DNA of 64,000 nucleotides from Takakia lepidozioides (taxonomy: Eukaryota > Streptophyta > Takakiopsida > Takakiales > Takakiaceae). The stretch's first letter is position 1, and each line of letters starts with the position of its first letter. A program made the translations under genes and the position numbers. Below the pieces are notes generated by a model that made no database searches, was not told the origin of the DNA, and saw nothing but the letters and a program-made list of their open reading frames with translations. The stretch lies in assembly GCA_030704615.1 (NCBI GenBank), contig CM060733.1:71422001-71486000 (forward strand), written 5' to 3'. This document shows, piece by piece, positions 54,613-64,000 of this stretch.

Positions 54613-55145
54613 ATGTTGCATTTCAAGTCCACTGGTGCCACATTCCAACTTAACATGACCCTATTTTCGTGCCTCCTAACCCTATTTCCGTGGACTCACA
54701 ATGGTCTGCTCATGCTTTTTTTTTTTCCGCTCATGCTCATGCCGCTCATGAAATAGCAGCCCCCGGATTGTAGCGCCTTGGAGTGACAGAAGGGCCCTCG
54801 CAAGTCTATGTAGAGACAGATTAGAGACAGAGATGTCAAGGAGGGTTATTTCCTACACACTCCCTTCTCAACCCTTCACTCTCCTTCACGTCGTCATTGA
54901 GGGAAGTACCTCCTTTACGGAAGGGTAGAATGACAGAGAGTTTGCCGAGCAGGTGAGAATGAGGGCCCGCACTCATGTATGAGAGTTTCTTGCGTGGAAG
55001 AAGAGTGCTACATAGGGGGGATTTTTTGCGCGGGAACTTTTTATTGCATTCGTTGCGCCAAAAATCCAAGAACCCAAGAAATTCAAGTGATTTCACATTC
55101 TTTTGTCATCTTGAGGTTTACTAGCTAGCTTGAGTCCTAACATGC
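54613..55145. other. Intergenic, no gene recognised
   Basis: Contains a T tract (about 54717-54727) and repeated GCTCATGC words near 54708-54750. A minus ORF of 86 codons (54836-55096) shows no domain. Confidence 0.4.
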
Positions 55146-55470
55146 TTGATAGTATGCAGGCTGCACAGAGCGTTGCCCACAAAGGCAGTGCGAAAGCGGG
55201 CCCCACGCAAACTAGTGGTTGAAGGTGAGCCAAGGCGGTCATCTAGGTTCGTACTACAGCTTCCACCACGGAGCATGGCCACAGAGGGAGAACCCGACGA
55301 TCGACGCTACACTACAGGCGACTCAGACACCGACGACAACACCTGCCCTCCAAACGATGAAGGCACTGGTAACACTAATCCCCTCCATGATGGGAAAGGG
55401 AAGAGACCCGTTGAAATGCCTCCAAGGCCGCCTGCCAAACGTCTTGCACCACAGCAGTACATATCAACCG
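55146..55470 (+). CDS. Isolated exon of an unknown gene
   Basis: The frame from about 55159 (acceptor GTATGCAG) reads RKRAPRKLVVEGEPRRSSRF, DDRRYTTGDSDTDDNTCP and KRPVEMPPRPPAKRLAPQQY. It ends at a good donor (GTGAGT, about 55471). Basic and acidic low-complexity segments suggest a nuclear protein. A possible further exon lies near 55977-56125, ending at AAAG before GTATAG. Family unknown. Confidence 0.4.
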
Positions 55471-56174
55471 TGGTGAGTGCTACTCCTACACACATTAACC
55501 CTAAGCTCCATCTCTATGTGTATTAGGTGCATATTTGGGTTTGGATCCATAATGTAGACAACACACTGTGGGTGTTGATATGCCAGAGTAGAGATCAAAA
55601 AGCCCCAGTTCGATTTGGGAGGTTCAGCAAAGATGATTTCGCCAAATTTTGGGTCATTCCACTACCCTGCATTCTCTTGTCTTGCTTCATAGGTGGTAAG
55701 GGCTTTGGCCATTTGGTATTGGTGATTTGGTGCAATCTCATGAGAAAAACCTAATTACAAACACCAAAGTGATGTGCTTTTGCTTGTGAGGATATGAACA
55801 TAAAAAAAGGAACAATTGATCTAGCATGTTCAGGAAAGTACTGAAAATACTCTAGTTGTGCTAATTCCAGATGCAGACTTGATGTGTGGATTTATCAGTC
55901 AGGATTTGCAGTGGCAGTGTCTTGCCTGGATCATGTTGGTAGATGTCCACTTACTGCGTAATGTTTAATGTGGCAGTCAAGAAGCAAACGGGGGAGAGGA
56001 AAATTTGCTGGGACCCTTCAACGTAGCCCTGCGCGTGGCACATTTGCGCCCATGGAAGGGGGACATGCTCAAAATCCAACTGGCTGTTCTCGCCCAATCC
56101 GTCCACCCCCTCACCCCCATGAAAGGTATAGTGATGTATGTGGTTCTAGCAGTCAATTAGGTTGAACAACATAG
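55471..56174. other. Non-coding or intronic, possible small exon near 55977-56125
   Basis: TGTGGCAG at about 55970-55977 resembles a splice acceptor, and the following 150 bases are open in more than one frame (for example SRSKRGRGKFAGTLQRSPAR). I cannot decide the frame. Confidence 0.25.
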
Positions 56175-56910
56175 GGGGGTGTCATTGACCTTGTGTCATG
56201 ACCCATGGAGGATTTGACTGACCATGAACCCAAGAGGACCTCTTGCGTGTGCTGCTCGTGTCTGTAGTCAAGTAATGTCGGATTGGTCTGTGACAACCAC
56301 CACGGTGCAGCTGAGCAGGCAAAGATTGAAACACGGCCTACTCCAACCACCACAGATCCACCCAGCGAGCTAACTTATAGAATTCGATATGCATCTCGGG
56401 GCCGAGTCTGATGAGAGGGCAAAACAGGCTGAAAATAGGTCGAAGAAGAAGGTGCCCTCACCACATTGTCCTTGACCTTGTATCATGACCCATGATGGAG
56501 GATTTGACGGACATCAACCCAAAATGACCTCTTGTGTGTGCTGCTTATGTCTGTAGTCAGGTAACGTCAGATTGGTCTGTGAGAACCACCACGGTGCAGC
56601 TAAGCGGGCAGAGATAGAAACACGACGTGCTCCAACCACCACAGATCCACCGAACGAGCTAACTTCCAGAATTCGATATGCATCTCAGGGCCGAGTTTGA
56701 TGAGAGGGCAAAACAGGCTGAAAATAGGTCGAAGAAGAAGGTGCCCTCACCACATTGTCCTCGACCTTCTGGCCTGACCCATGGAGGATTTGACCGACCA
56801 TCAACCCAAAAGGACCTCTTGTGTGTGCTGCTTGTGTCAGGTAACTTAATGTCGGATTGGTATGTGAGAACCACCACGGTGCAGCTGGGCGGGCAGAGAT
56901 TGAAACAATC
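56175..56910. repeat. Three-copy tandem repeat, about 287-290 bp
   Basis: TTGACCTTGTGTCATGACCC and close variants start near 56188, 56473 and 56760. The body (ACCACCACGGTGCAGCT, ATTCGATATGCATCTC, GGTCGAAGAAGAAGGTGCCC) is nearly identical. The third copy ends early near 56910. Short ORFs here are not genes. Confidence 0.85.
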
Positions 56911-57337
56911 TATCCCTATATACCGTTCATTTATGGGTCTTCATTTATGAATATTTACATGTGTAAGATTCATGTATGGGTCTTATCCAATCAAGGTATA
57001 TTCAAGCTAACATTTTAAGTTTTTTTGGGCACCAATGCGTGGTCTCTCCCTTATAGGGAGGAGCCAATAAAACAATAAAAAAAGAACTATTTGTGCGGCT
57101 GTTATTTCGATGACCGTGAAAGGCCCATTAGATGAGAAATCAAACGAAGACAGCTGACCTCCACAGTCTTTGCTTTCATCGTGCTGGCAGTCGCTTTAGG
57201 GTTAGGGCTGTGTGCGATATCCTTGTGGTCGCTATTCGCAGTCGTCAAATGCCTGCAGTTGTCTCCTCCCAAATGCCGATCTTTCTAGGCTAGACTCTTA
57301 AGCTCTCTCTATTTCTGTCTGTGCAGTGCACGCAGGG
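56911..57337. other. Intergenic and 5' region of RRP8
   Basis: AT-rich to about 57080, then mixed sequence. GGGTTAGGGCTG near 57199 recalls a telo-box but is not one. The promoter of the downstream RRP8 gene should lie here; I see no clear TATA box. Pyrimidine-rich sequence precedes the ATG (CTCTCTCTATTTCTGTCTGTGC split by no gene signal). Confidence 0.35.
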
Positions 57338-60300
57338 ATGACAGAACTTGCGCAGAAAAAGCTGTCGAAGCACGCAGGCCTTCACACGAATGTTGCTCTA
57401 CGAAAACAAAGAAAACGGGGCAAGGATGGAGATACTGAAATGGATGTTGTTTCAAGAAAGCGGCAGAAGAGAGACAAATGCGGCAATGATGCTGCTGAAG
57501 GGAAGCAGTGCACAGGACATGAAGGTGAGGAGATTGTGAGGCATGCAGCAGGTAGACGTAAGCGGAAGCACGGTGGTGAAGGTGTGGACAGGGCTGCACA
57601 AGAGAGGCAGAAGAAAGTGGTGGGTGGTGGAGCGATGGGAGAAGATGAACGAAGAAATCTGAAGAAGAAGGAAACTAAACGTGAACCTGGTTCTCCTCTA
57701 CAAATGACGCATAACTGTAGTTCAACCGTAGCACAGGCGACTCTGATGAACAAGCAATGGTCGAATACAGCGAAACTGAACGTTAATGCGATTGACGGTT
57801 CGGCCCTGACAGTAGCTGCCGGAAGCAAGTCAGAGCAGCGACACGGCCTTCCGAAATCCAGCAACTTTCTAGACAAGGTTGCATTTTTTGTATCTTTCTA
57901 GCAGCGGACTGGAACCCAGCCGTTGATCTATCTATTTTTGTTAATCGCAGTTACCTAGTTATTGTGGTCGACTCTACCTTTTGCTGGTACAGATCGTGTT
58001 GCTTGGCCTACTGCGGACAACGGTCAATGGCTTGGGTCAGTAAGCCCGTATTAACCTAACCCAGGTCAAAGGATGAGCCAATCGCAGCTCGTGTCCATGC
58101 CCCTGTGACTAAGTGATAGACGGTCGAGGACCAACCAAAGAATTACGGATGGTGCTCAACATTAACTGTAAAGCAAAAGCGAACAGTTCAGCTACACGTT
58201 TGTCCCGGTTTTGACCCCTGATTGACCACTAAATGCGCTGTCATTATGTCTAGAATTTGCAGGATACAAACCACCTTTTTTCTCTTTTTTTCCCCTTTTT
58301 TTTCCCCGTCTGAAGCCTTTCTTCTCGGACTTGCACGATTGTGGATGTCATGCTGTCGTTTTTCAGGCTCTTGAAGAGTGCTTGGTCTCACATAGTGTTG
58401 GGGAAGATGTGGAGGTGGAGAGTTGGAACGAGAGAGTGAGATATTCTGTGATTGGAGTCTGCAGATGCGTGCCAGGCTATCTGGGGGTCAGTTCCGAATG
58501 CTAAATGAAACTCTCTACACTTGCAGGTGATTTTTCTTGAACATGTATTTTGAAGGGTCTGTTGGTGTCCTTATGTCTTTTCCTCCTTTCAGCTTGCTTA
58601 TCTGTAGGCTCTTTTGATGCCTGTGTTTGGATGTGCAGAGGCGAGGATGCCTTCAGGCTCTTTCAGAAAGATGCGGATGCCTTTCAGCTGGTAAGATTGT
58701 ATACGATGTATTATGGTTGTGTAAACATATGATGAAGATGTTTGCATAAATCTCACGGCCCATTCTTATATCCAGATTGAGGCTGGTCAGAAAGCTATTG
58801 TGACTATGGGGGTGTTGCTAGCACTGGTCTGGGAAAATAGCCAGCTGAGCGAGGGTGCTCGTGTCAAAAGTCTTCAAGAGGATTTTACGGTTTTTCTGAT
58901 TTGGCCGTGACTAGGTTTTCTCATTTTGCTAGGAACAATTTTAGATATCTGGGAACTAGAAGTAACCTTGGTGGTTGGATGTTGGCATGCACAGTATCAT
59001 GCTGGGTATCTGGGGCAGATGTCTCACTGGCCACGACAACCGGTGCAAGTAGTTATTGAGTGGCTCAAAGCTCGTAACCCAAGGTTGGTGGTTGCCGACT
59101 TTGGTTGTGGTATACTTTCAGTCCTCACTCTTTTTCCCCCTCCCATCTACAAAGGCAGGTTACACTACTGTAGTGAGCCTTCAGCACTGCTAACTGCCAC
59201 CATTGTGCTCCTCTTGTCTCCTGTGATTCTGCTCCATCCAAGCCATATGCTGTGTCGCTGTCCTCAATGCTACATGAAGCTAAGTTGAATGAGTACATCT
59301 CATTTTAGCCTCCCTCTTGAGCATGGGCAGAAGCACTGTAGCTCGTGACTTATTGATACACATGAGTATCCGAGTGCCAAAGGTTTTGGTCTTCATGTTT
59401 GGCTTATTCAAGGGCATGGTCGGTTCTATTGCAACAGGGGATGCACGTTTAGCAAAAGGTGTACAGAACAAAGTTCACTCATTGGACCTCATAGCGTGCA
59501 ATGAGTCTGTAATTGCATGCAACATGGCCAAAGTGAGTATTTCTTGGTGCTTCTTTTGACCTTGGATGCTGGAGTTAACTTTTGTAAAGCTTCAGAAGAG
59601 CAAAGAAGATTGTGAGATCTGAAAGAGTTTTGGTGCATGTGGCAGACGCCATTGGAGACACGGTCTGTTGATGTGGCTGTTTTCTGCTTGTCGCTGATGG
59701 GAGTGGACTACCCCAGCTTTTTGAAAGAGGCACACCGTGTTCTGAAACCCAGGTTTGTGCAAAATCCTGTATGCTTATGCAAATACAGAGATGGAGGGAG
59801 GGAGATAGAGAAGTAATTGGATGTTTGCAGAAGACTTTTCAGTATTTCAGGTCCATCACTTTTTGACATTCATTGTTAACATTTAAGAACTGGGGCAGGG
59901 GGTGGCTGCTGATAGCCGAGGTGAAGAGCCGGTTGGATGTAGCCAATGGTGGCGCTGACCCGCACCAGTTTGTGCAAGCACTCAATGGGCTAGGCTTCTC
60001 ACCTGTCTCCCAGGTTTGCAGCGGTCCTTAAAATTGGTCTCTGCAATTCAAGAAACCAGTTCCTGGATCTGTTTGCAGGAACATTCTGTGATCCTAACCT
60101 GTGAATGTTTAATGAGATTTTTAATGAGTCGAAGGTTGTTCTCTCATGCCTAATTGTCATGCTTTAATTGTAAGGTGGGATTGCCCCTTGTGGAACCAAC
60201 ATAATTGGAATGGTACAGACTTGCTTATGTGCGAAACATCATTTGCAGTCCCAGTAGCCAAGTAGGAGTACCTCTCTTGATGACAACCACTTTTTATCTT

Positions 60301-61057
60301 AGATGTCAGAGGCTTTATTGTTTGCCTGTAGTGTCTGCTTGTAGTGTCCAGTATTGTCTCTATAACTGTAAGTCCCAGTAAAGTTCTCCATAATCGACAA
60401 TGAATGGTTGGGTCCAGCCCCTGGTCTACTTGCTTGCATGGTTTGTACGTCGCTAATGTCATCTCCACATGTGTCTCAGGATGTCTCCAACAAAATGTTT
60501 ATTATGTTTCATTTCAGAAAACAGGTATGCAAAGAACTGTCCTGCTCTCTATAAGCTGCTGCATTCTGAATGGTTGACTATTTTATCACAATGATTTCAT
60601 CTCAGTCGCTTCTAAAGCCAATCCAGTTGCAGGCAACTAGAACTTCGCCTGTAGGACTCAGCAGGTCCTGGCTACATGTTAACCAAACAGTTAGGTGAAG
60701 CGTTTTTCGCCCAAGAAAAGAGTGATATTGTAGCATCATTTAACCAATTGGGTCTGCTTTTGTGATCAGTGATGTAAACAAAATCTTGCTAGAGCTTTGA
60801 CAGTAATCTATGGCCTTGGTTCTATATCCACCTACAAGAGATTACTATGCAGCTATACCCTTGGCAAGCCTCTCATCTTTCCTAGAGGCCAAAACTGCAT
60901 GGAAGGGGTCCTTGTTGGAGGAAGGAAGCTCATAGGGATTTCACAAACTTGAGAATCCAACTGAAGTATGGCATGGAATTTGCAGGCGGGAAAGAGTAGG
61001 AAGAAGTCGCAGATCAAGTGGCCAGAGTTGAAGCCATGTATCTACAAGAGGCGGTGA
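57338..61057 (+). CDS. RRP8: Ribosomal RNA-processing protein 8 (nucleolar m1A methyltransferase), nine exons, intact
   Basis: RRP8 uses S-adenosylmethionine to make 1-methyladenosine in large-subunit rRNA in the nucleolus. Exons: 57338-57877, 58465-58526, 58639-58690, 58995-59109, 59438-59532, 59646-59752, 59899-60013, 60480-60524, 60986-61057; every junction keeps phase and uses GT-AG. The 400-residue product has a basic, nucleolar-type N-terminus ([26 protein letters not shown]; residues 1-180). The RRP8 domain follows: [44 protein letters not shown] (SAM-binding motif I), [30 protein letters not shown] and the C-terminal [14 protein letters not shown]. It matches plant RRP8 closely and shows no lesion. 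The ATG at 57338 is the first in frame; an upstream exon cannot be excluded. Confidence 0.95.
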
Positions 61058-61129
61058 TGAAGTCGGTGGCAGTATACCCCAGCATTCTCACGTCAGTTTA
61101 AGAATGCTTGGAATTGCGTATGGAAGGGA

Positions 61130-61745
61130 TGGGAGCTGACAGACAGGATGTCATAGATGAACTAAAACGATGTTTCTAAAGAGTCTGACAAAGTCCGTCA
61201 TAGGCTACTCTAGCAGTGCTGAGGAGCTAGGAAGAGATCATAGATCAACTGAAGTGATGTTTCTAAAAGAGGCAGTGACAAATCAGGTCATGGGTTACTC
61301 TAGCAGTGTTGAGGAATTAGGAGGAGCTGGACAATGAGCTGACAGACAGGATGTCATAGATGAACTAAAACGATGTTTCTAAAGAGTCTGACAAAGTCCG
61401 TCATAGGCTACTCTAGCAGTGCTGAGGAGCTAGGAAGAGATCATAGATCAACTGAAGTGATGTTTCTAAAAGAGGCAGTGACAAATCAGGTCATGGGTTA
61501 CTCTAGCAGTGTTGAGGAATTAGGAGGAGCTGGACAATTTGTTTCAATGTTAGCTTCTTACAGTCTAAGAGAAACCTATTGCAGTTCTGCCTATGTTCTC
61601 CTAGCACCATTTCTACAAGAGGCAGTGACAAATCAGGTAATAGGTTACTCTAGCAGTGTTGAGGAGTTAGGGGGAGCTGGACAATTTGTTTCAATGTTAG
61701 CTTCTTACAGTCTAAGAAAAGCCTATTGCAATTCTGCCTAGGTTC
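61130..61745. repeat. Tandem repeats just downstream of RRP8 (about 205 bp and 145 bp units)
   Basis: GAGCTGACAGACAGGATGTC starts near 61132 and 61337 (unit about 205 bp). A second unit, GGACAATTTGTTTCAATG, recurs near 61531 and 61679. The inner word CTACAAGAGGCAGTGACAAA resembles CTACAAGAGGCGGTGATGAA at the RRP8 stop codon, so the repeats may include a copy of the gene's last bases. The ORF at 61373-61741 is a repeat product. Confidence 0.75.
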
Positions 61746-62415
61746 TCCTAGCTCTTTTTCTCTATTAGCCGGGTGGCCTGGAATGTAAGTACGTTCTCAT
61801 TCAAATCTCTGTAGCTTCATGTTAAAAAATGACATTATGCATGTCTCCTGGGTTGTATCAGTGGGTTGTTTCCTTGTTGACTGGGTCTTCAGGTCCTCTC
61901 TGGTCGGCAAGGCATTCTTCTAGGTCTTGTAAACAGGTAGTTCACTCCTGCATCAGGCCCCATTACATTGTAGATGTAATATTTTCTATCTTGTTACTTA
62001 TGGGCCATTATTGGAAGGCCCAAACCTTACATGAATTTTGATTCATCTCATGACTACATCTGGTGCCAACAAGTGGTGAGACAAGCATCAATAGAGGACC
62101 GACAGAAGGAAAGGGATAGGGGAACATCAGGAAAGTTCAATTTAGGGCTTAATCTAACTATGATAAGGTTGACACAGGGGTGCAGGCAACATGAGAGGGA
62201 AAACGAAAGATCTTTTACCATCCAAATAATCCTGTCCTGCTTGGAATCATTTGCAAACGATACAAAGGCACTTCAATAAACAGATAATAGACCAAACACT
62301 GAAAATTTCAATAAGGAAAACCTGCAAAGGCAAAGCCTCATTTCTGAAAAATAATTCCTCTCTAGCTTAGTTACAGCAAAAGTGAATCCACAACACATTT
62401 GTTCAAAATTGTCCT
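61746..62415. other. Non-coding stretch, nothing recognised
   Basis: Short ORFs only, no domains, no linked splice signals. Ordinary base composition until the C-rich tracts begin near 62416. Confidence 0.4.
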
Positions 62416-62424
62416 GTCCCTCTA

Positions 62425-62945
62425 AAGCCTCCTCCCCCCCCCCCCCCCCCCGGCCCACAACCCCCCCTACCTCCAAAACCTCTACTTACATCCAGCCCCC
62501 CAACCGGCCCCCAACCGCCCCCGCGAAACCCCCCTCCCCCTGCACGCCCTCCAAATCCTCCCTGGCCTCCTCTCCCACCACGGCCTGTTTGTCATATGCA
62601 GTGTCAGTCAAATGACAGTTTCGCAAAAACACGAGCAAGTTTCATAAGAAAGAAGTGGCAGTTTCCAAGGGGATCCACTCATGCACAATGCCGAGGCTTG
62701 GAAAGGGCGCACACTAGAAAAGGCCCTGGGAGTTTAATGCGAGCCCTTCGGTCCTGCCTGCGTGGCACCCCCCCTCGGCCCCCACAGCCCTCCCCCCCCC
62801 CCTCCGGCTCCCGCGCGGCCCGCCCCCCGCTCTGCCGCCCCTCCCCTCGCCACCCCCCCGCCGCCCCCTCCCCCCCACCCCCCCCCCCCCCCCCCCCCCC
62901 CCCGCCCCCCCCCGCCCCCGCCCGCCCTCCCCGCCCCCCATCCGT
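62425..62945. repeat. Extreme C-tracts (G-rich on the minus strand)
   Basis: A C run of about 20 lies near 62432-62451, and 62765-62942 is almost only C and G with C runs up to about 30. The minus strand could form G-quadruplexes and the plus strand i-motifs. Poly-Pro and poly-Gly ORFs on both strands follow from composition. Run lengths may be unreliable in assembly. Confidence 0.8.
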
Positions 62946-63183
62946 CACCCCATGGAATGTCGTTTATGTAACACATGATACATGTAGGTCATGCACGCAT
63001 CCATGCCAGATGTCAGATGTGGTCATGAACATAACATGAGCCCAAAGTGAGAGTGAAGCCAACACATGCATGGTTACACATGCGTACCCAAGTTTGAATT
63101 TCAAATTTGAAGTTTGAAATTTAGTATTATTTAATGGACATGACTGTTCGTCTACTTGTGGGATTTAGGATCAATGTGTGTAG

Positions 63184-63310
63184 GTATGGATGGATGAGAG
63201 TAGGATGGATGTGCAATAAGATGGATGAGAGTAGGATGTATGTGTAATCAGATGGATGAGTAGGATGGATATGTAATCAGATGGGTGAGAGTAGGATGGA
63301 TGTGTAATCA
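63184..63310. repeat. Minisatellite of about 32-36-bp units
   Basis: GATGGATGAGAGTAGGATGG alternating with ATGTGTAATCA repeats about four times with small changes. It lies just before the next exon. No coding role. Confidence 0.8.
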
Positions 63311-63315
63311 GCCTT

Positions 63316-64000
63316 ATGTTCAGCCTGTATCAGCACCGCCTCCTCTTTGAATTGCAAATCGACATGTTGGTTGGCGAGAAATCTGAAGCCATCGTGTCCC
63401 ATCTTGTTTTGCTGCTTCGAAACCAAGTGCAACTGCCAAATGCAGGTGCTTTCAACCATCATGTATTGCAGTGGCATTTGCAATGGCATGGCAAGCCTCC
63501 TGGCCAAGACTCAGCCCAAGTCGCCTACATTCCATGGAATCGCGTTGCTGATTTCATTATTGGGAATCATCCCGTACAGATGGCCCATGCACTTTCCACA
63601 GGCATCACCAAAGAGGCCATCCGAAGGGATCTCTGTTAGCTCCTCGCACCAACAGTGCTTTGACTATAACAAGGTACATCTTGGGCTGATGTTCATGTGT
63701 TGCAATGCCTATTCCATGATTTCCATGAATGCAGAGAGTGCCTGAGTCCCCTTAGAGTGATAGTAACAGAATGTAGTTTGTGATTGTAGGTATCACTGCT
63801 CATATGGTCCAGAGGACAGAAGTACGGCCCTCTTGGATATTACCCCTGCAATGGCACACAAGAAACGCCGAGCAAAACCTGCAAAGAAGAAGGGGAGGAA
63901 GCCAAGAGTCACAGCCGCTTCCACTGAAGCAAAGCCAAAACAAGCAAGGACTACACAAACAAAATCGGGGGAAGGCATCAAGAGGGGATGCATGTGCAGG
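63316..64000 (+). CDS. First exons of a gene probably of the SWIM/MULE-related family, runs off the window
   Basis: The frame 63316-63639 contains QVAYIPWNRVADFIIGNHP, which looks like a conserved exon. After an intron (acceptor TTGTAG near 63789) the next reading is YHCSYGPEDRSTALLDIT, a basic stretch (AHKKRRAKPAKKKGRKPRV) and GEGIKRGCMCR at the window edge. A YGPED word, a Lys-rich linker and a Cys-rich start recall the N-terminus of FAR1/MULE-like plant proteins that end in a SWIM finger, the same broad family as the relic at 34.5-37.0 kb. The link is from memory and the rest lies outside the window. Confidence 0.4.

Noticed and set aside
61373-61741. 122-codon ORF downstream of RRP8
   Set aside because: It consists of the tandem repeat units and has no start context or domain.
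62679-62976. Poly-Gly and poly-Pro ORFs
   Set aside because: They follow entirely from the C/G tract and lack any other coding feature.

Overview
The window is nuclear DNA of a streptophyte: spliced genes with GT-AG introns, large Ty3/gypsy retrotransposons, PLS-type pentatricopeptide (PPR) sequence, a plant-type CCCTAAA telomere box and a plant-like RRP8 gene. A captured piece of dynein heavy chain and PPR copies carrying a PDF (OSB-type) motif argue against a flowering plant and for a lineage with flagellate sperm (charophyte alga, bryophyte, lycophyte or fern). The palindrome-rich sequence made me think of Chara, but I cannot prove the species.

Layout. 1-2.3 kb is repetitive non-coding DNA. 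2.3-12.1 kb is a graveyard of head-to-tail PPR pseudogenes (about 303-bp repeat triplets, PDF-motif pieces, E/DYW remnants), interrupted at 4.25-7.7 kb by a decayed LINE. 12.3-14.5 kb is mostly non-coding with one odd small ORF. 14.5-33.4 kb is an old Ty3/gypsy element whose RNase H domain was split by a younger Ty3/gypsy element at 19,567-30,628 (2.2-kb LTRs, ATGA target duplication). The old element carries an in-frame dynein heavy chain fragment where its protease should be. 33.8-37.0 kb (minus) holds a small ORF and a relict gene with a SWIM zinc finger, probably of MULE origin. 37.3-38.5 kb is a broken FCP1/NIF-like phosphatase gene set among short covarying hairpins. 39.5-45.7 kb holds partial host genes of unknown function.

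45.9-54.6 kb is the most unusual part. GGCGCC-centred palindrome arrays (units of 288 bp, about 32 bp and 55-85 bp) lead into a 12-exon gene that I reconstructed by phase-consistent splicing. It joins a ParB-like domain, a helical region, a basic linker and a permuted beta-class amino-methyltransferase fold (motif IV before motif I), an arrangement best known from phages and bacterial mobile elements. A seven-copy palindromic array with an exact 95-bp period lies in its largest intron. The gene has two in-frame stops and one homopolymer frameshift, so it may be a pseudogene or carry assembly errors.

57.3-61.1 kb is a complete nine-exon gene for RRP8, the nucleolar rRNA m1A methyltransferase. 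It is the one clearly intact host gene and calibrates the splice rules used elsewhere. The right end has tandem repeats, extreme C-tracts, a minisatellite and the first exons of a gene probably related to the SWIM relic at 34-37 kb.
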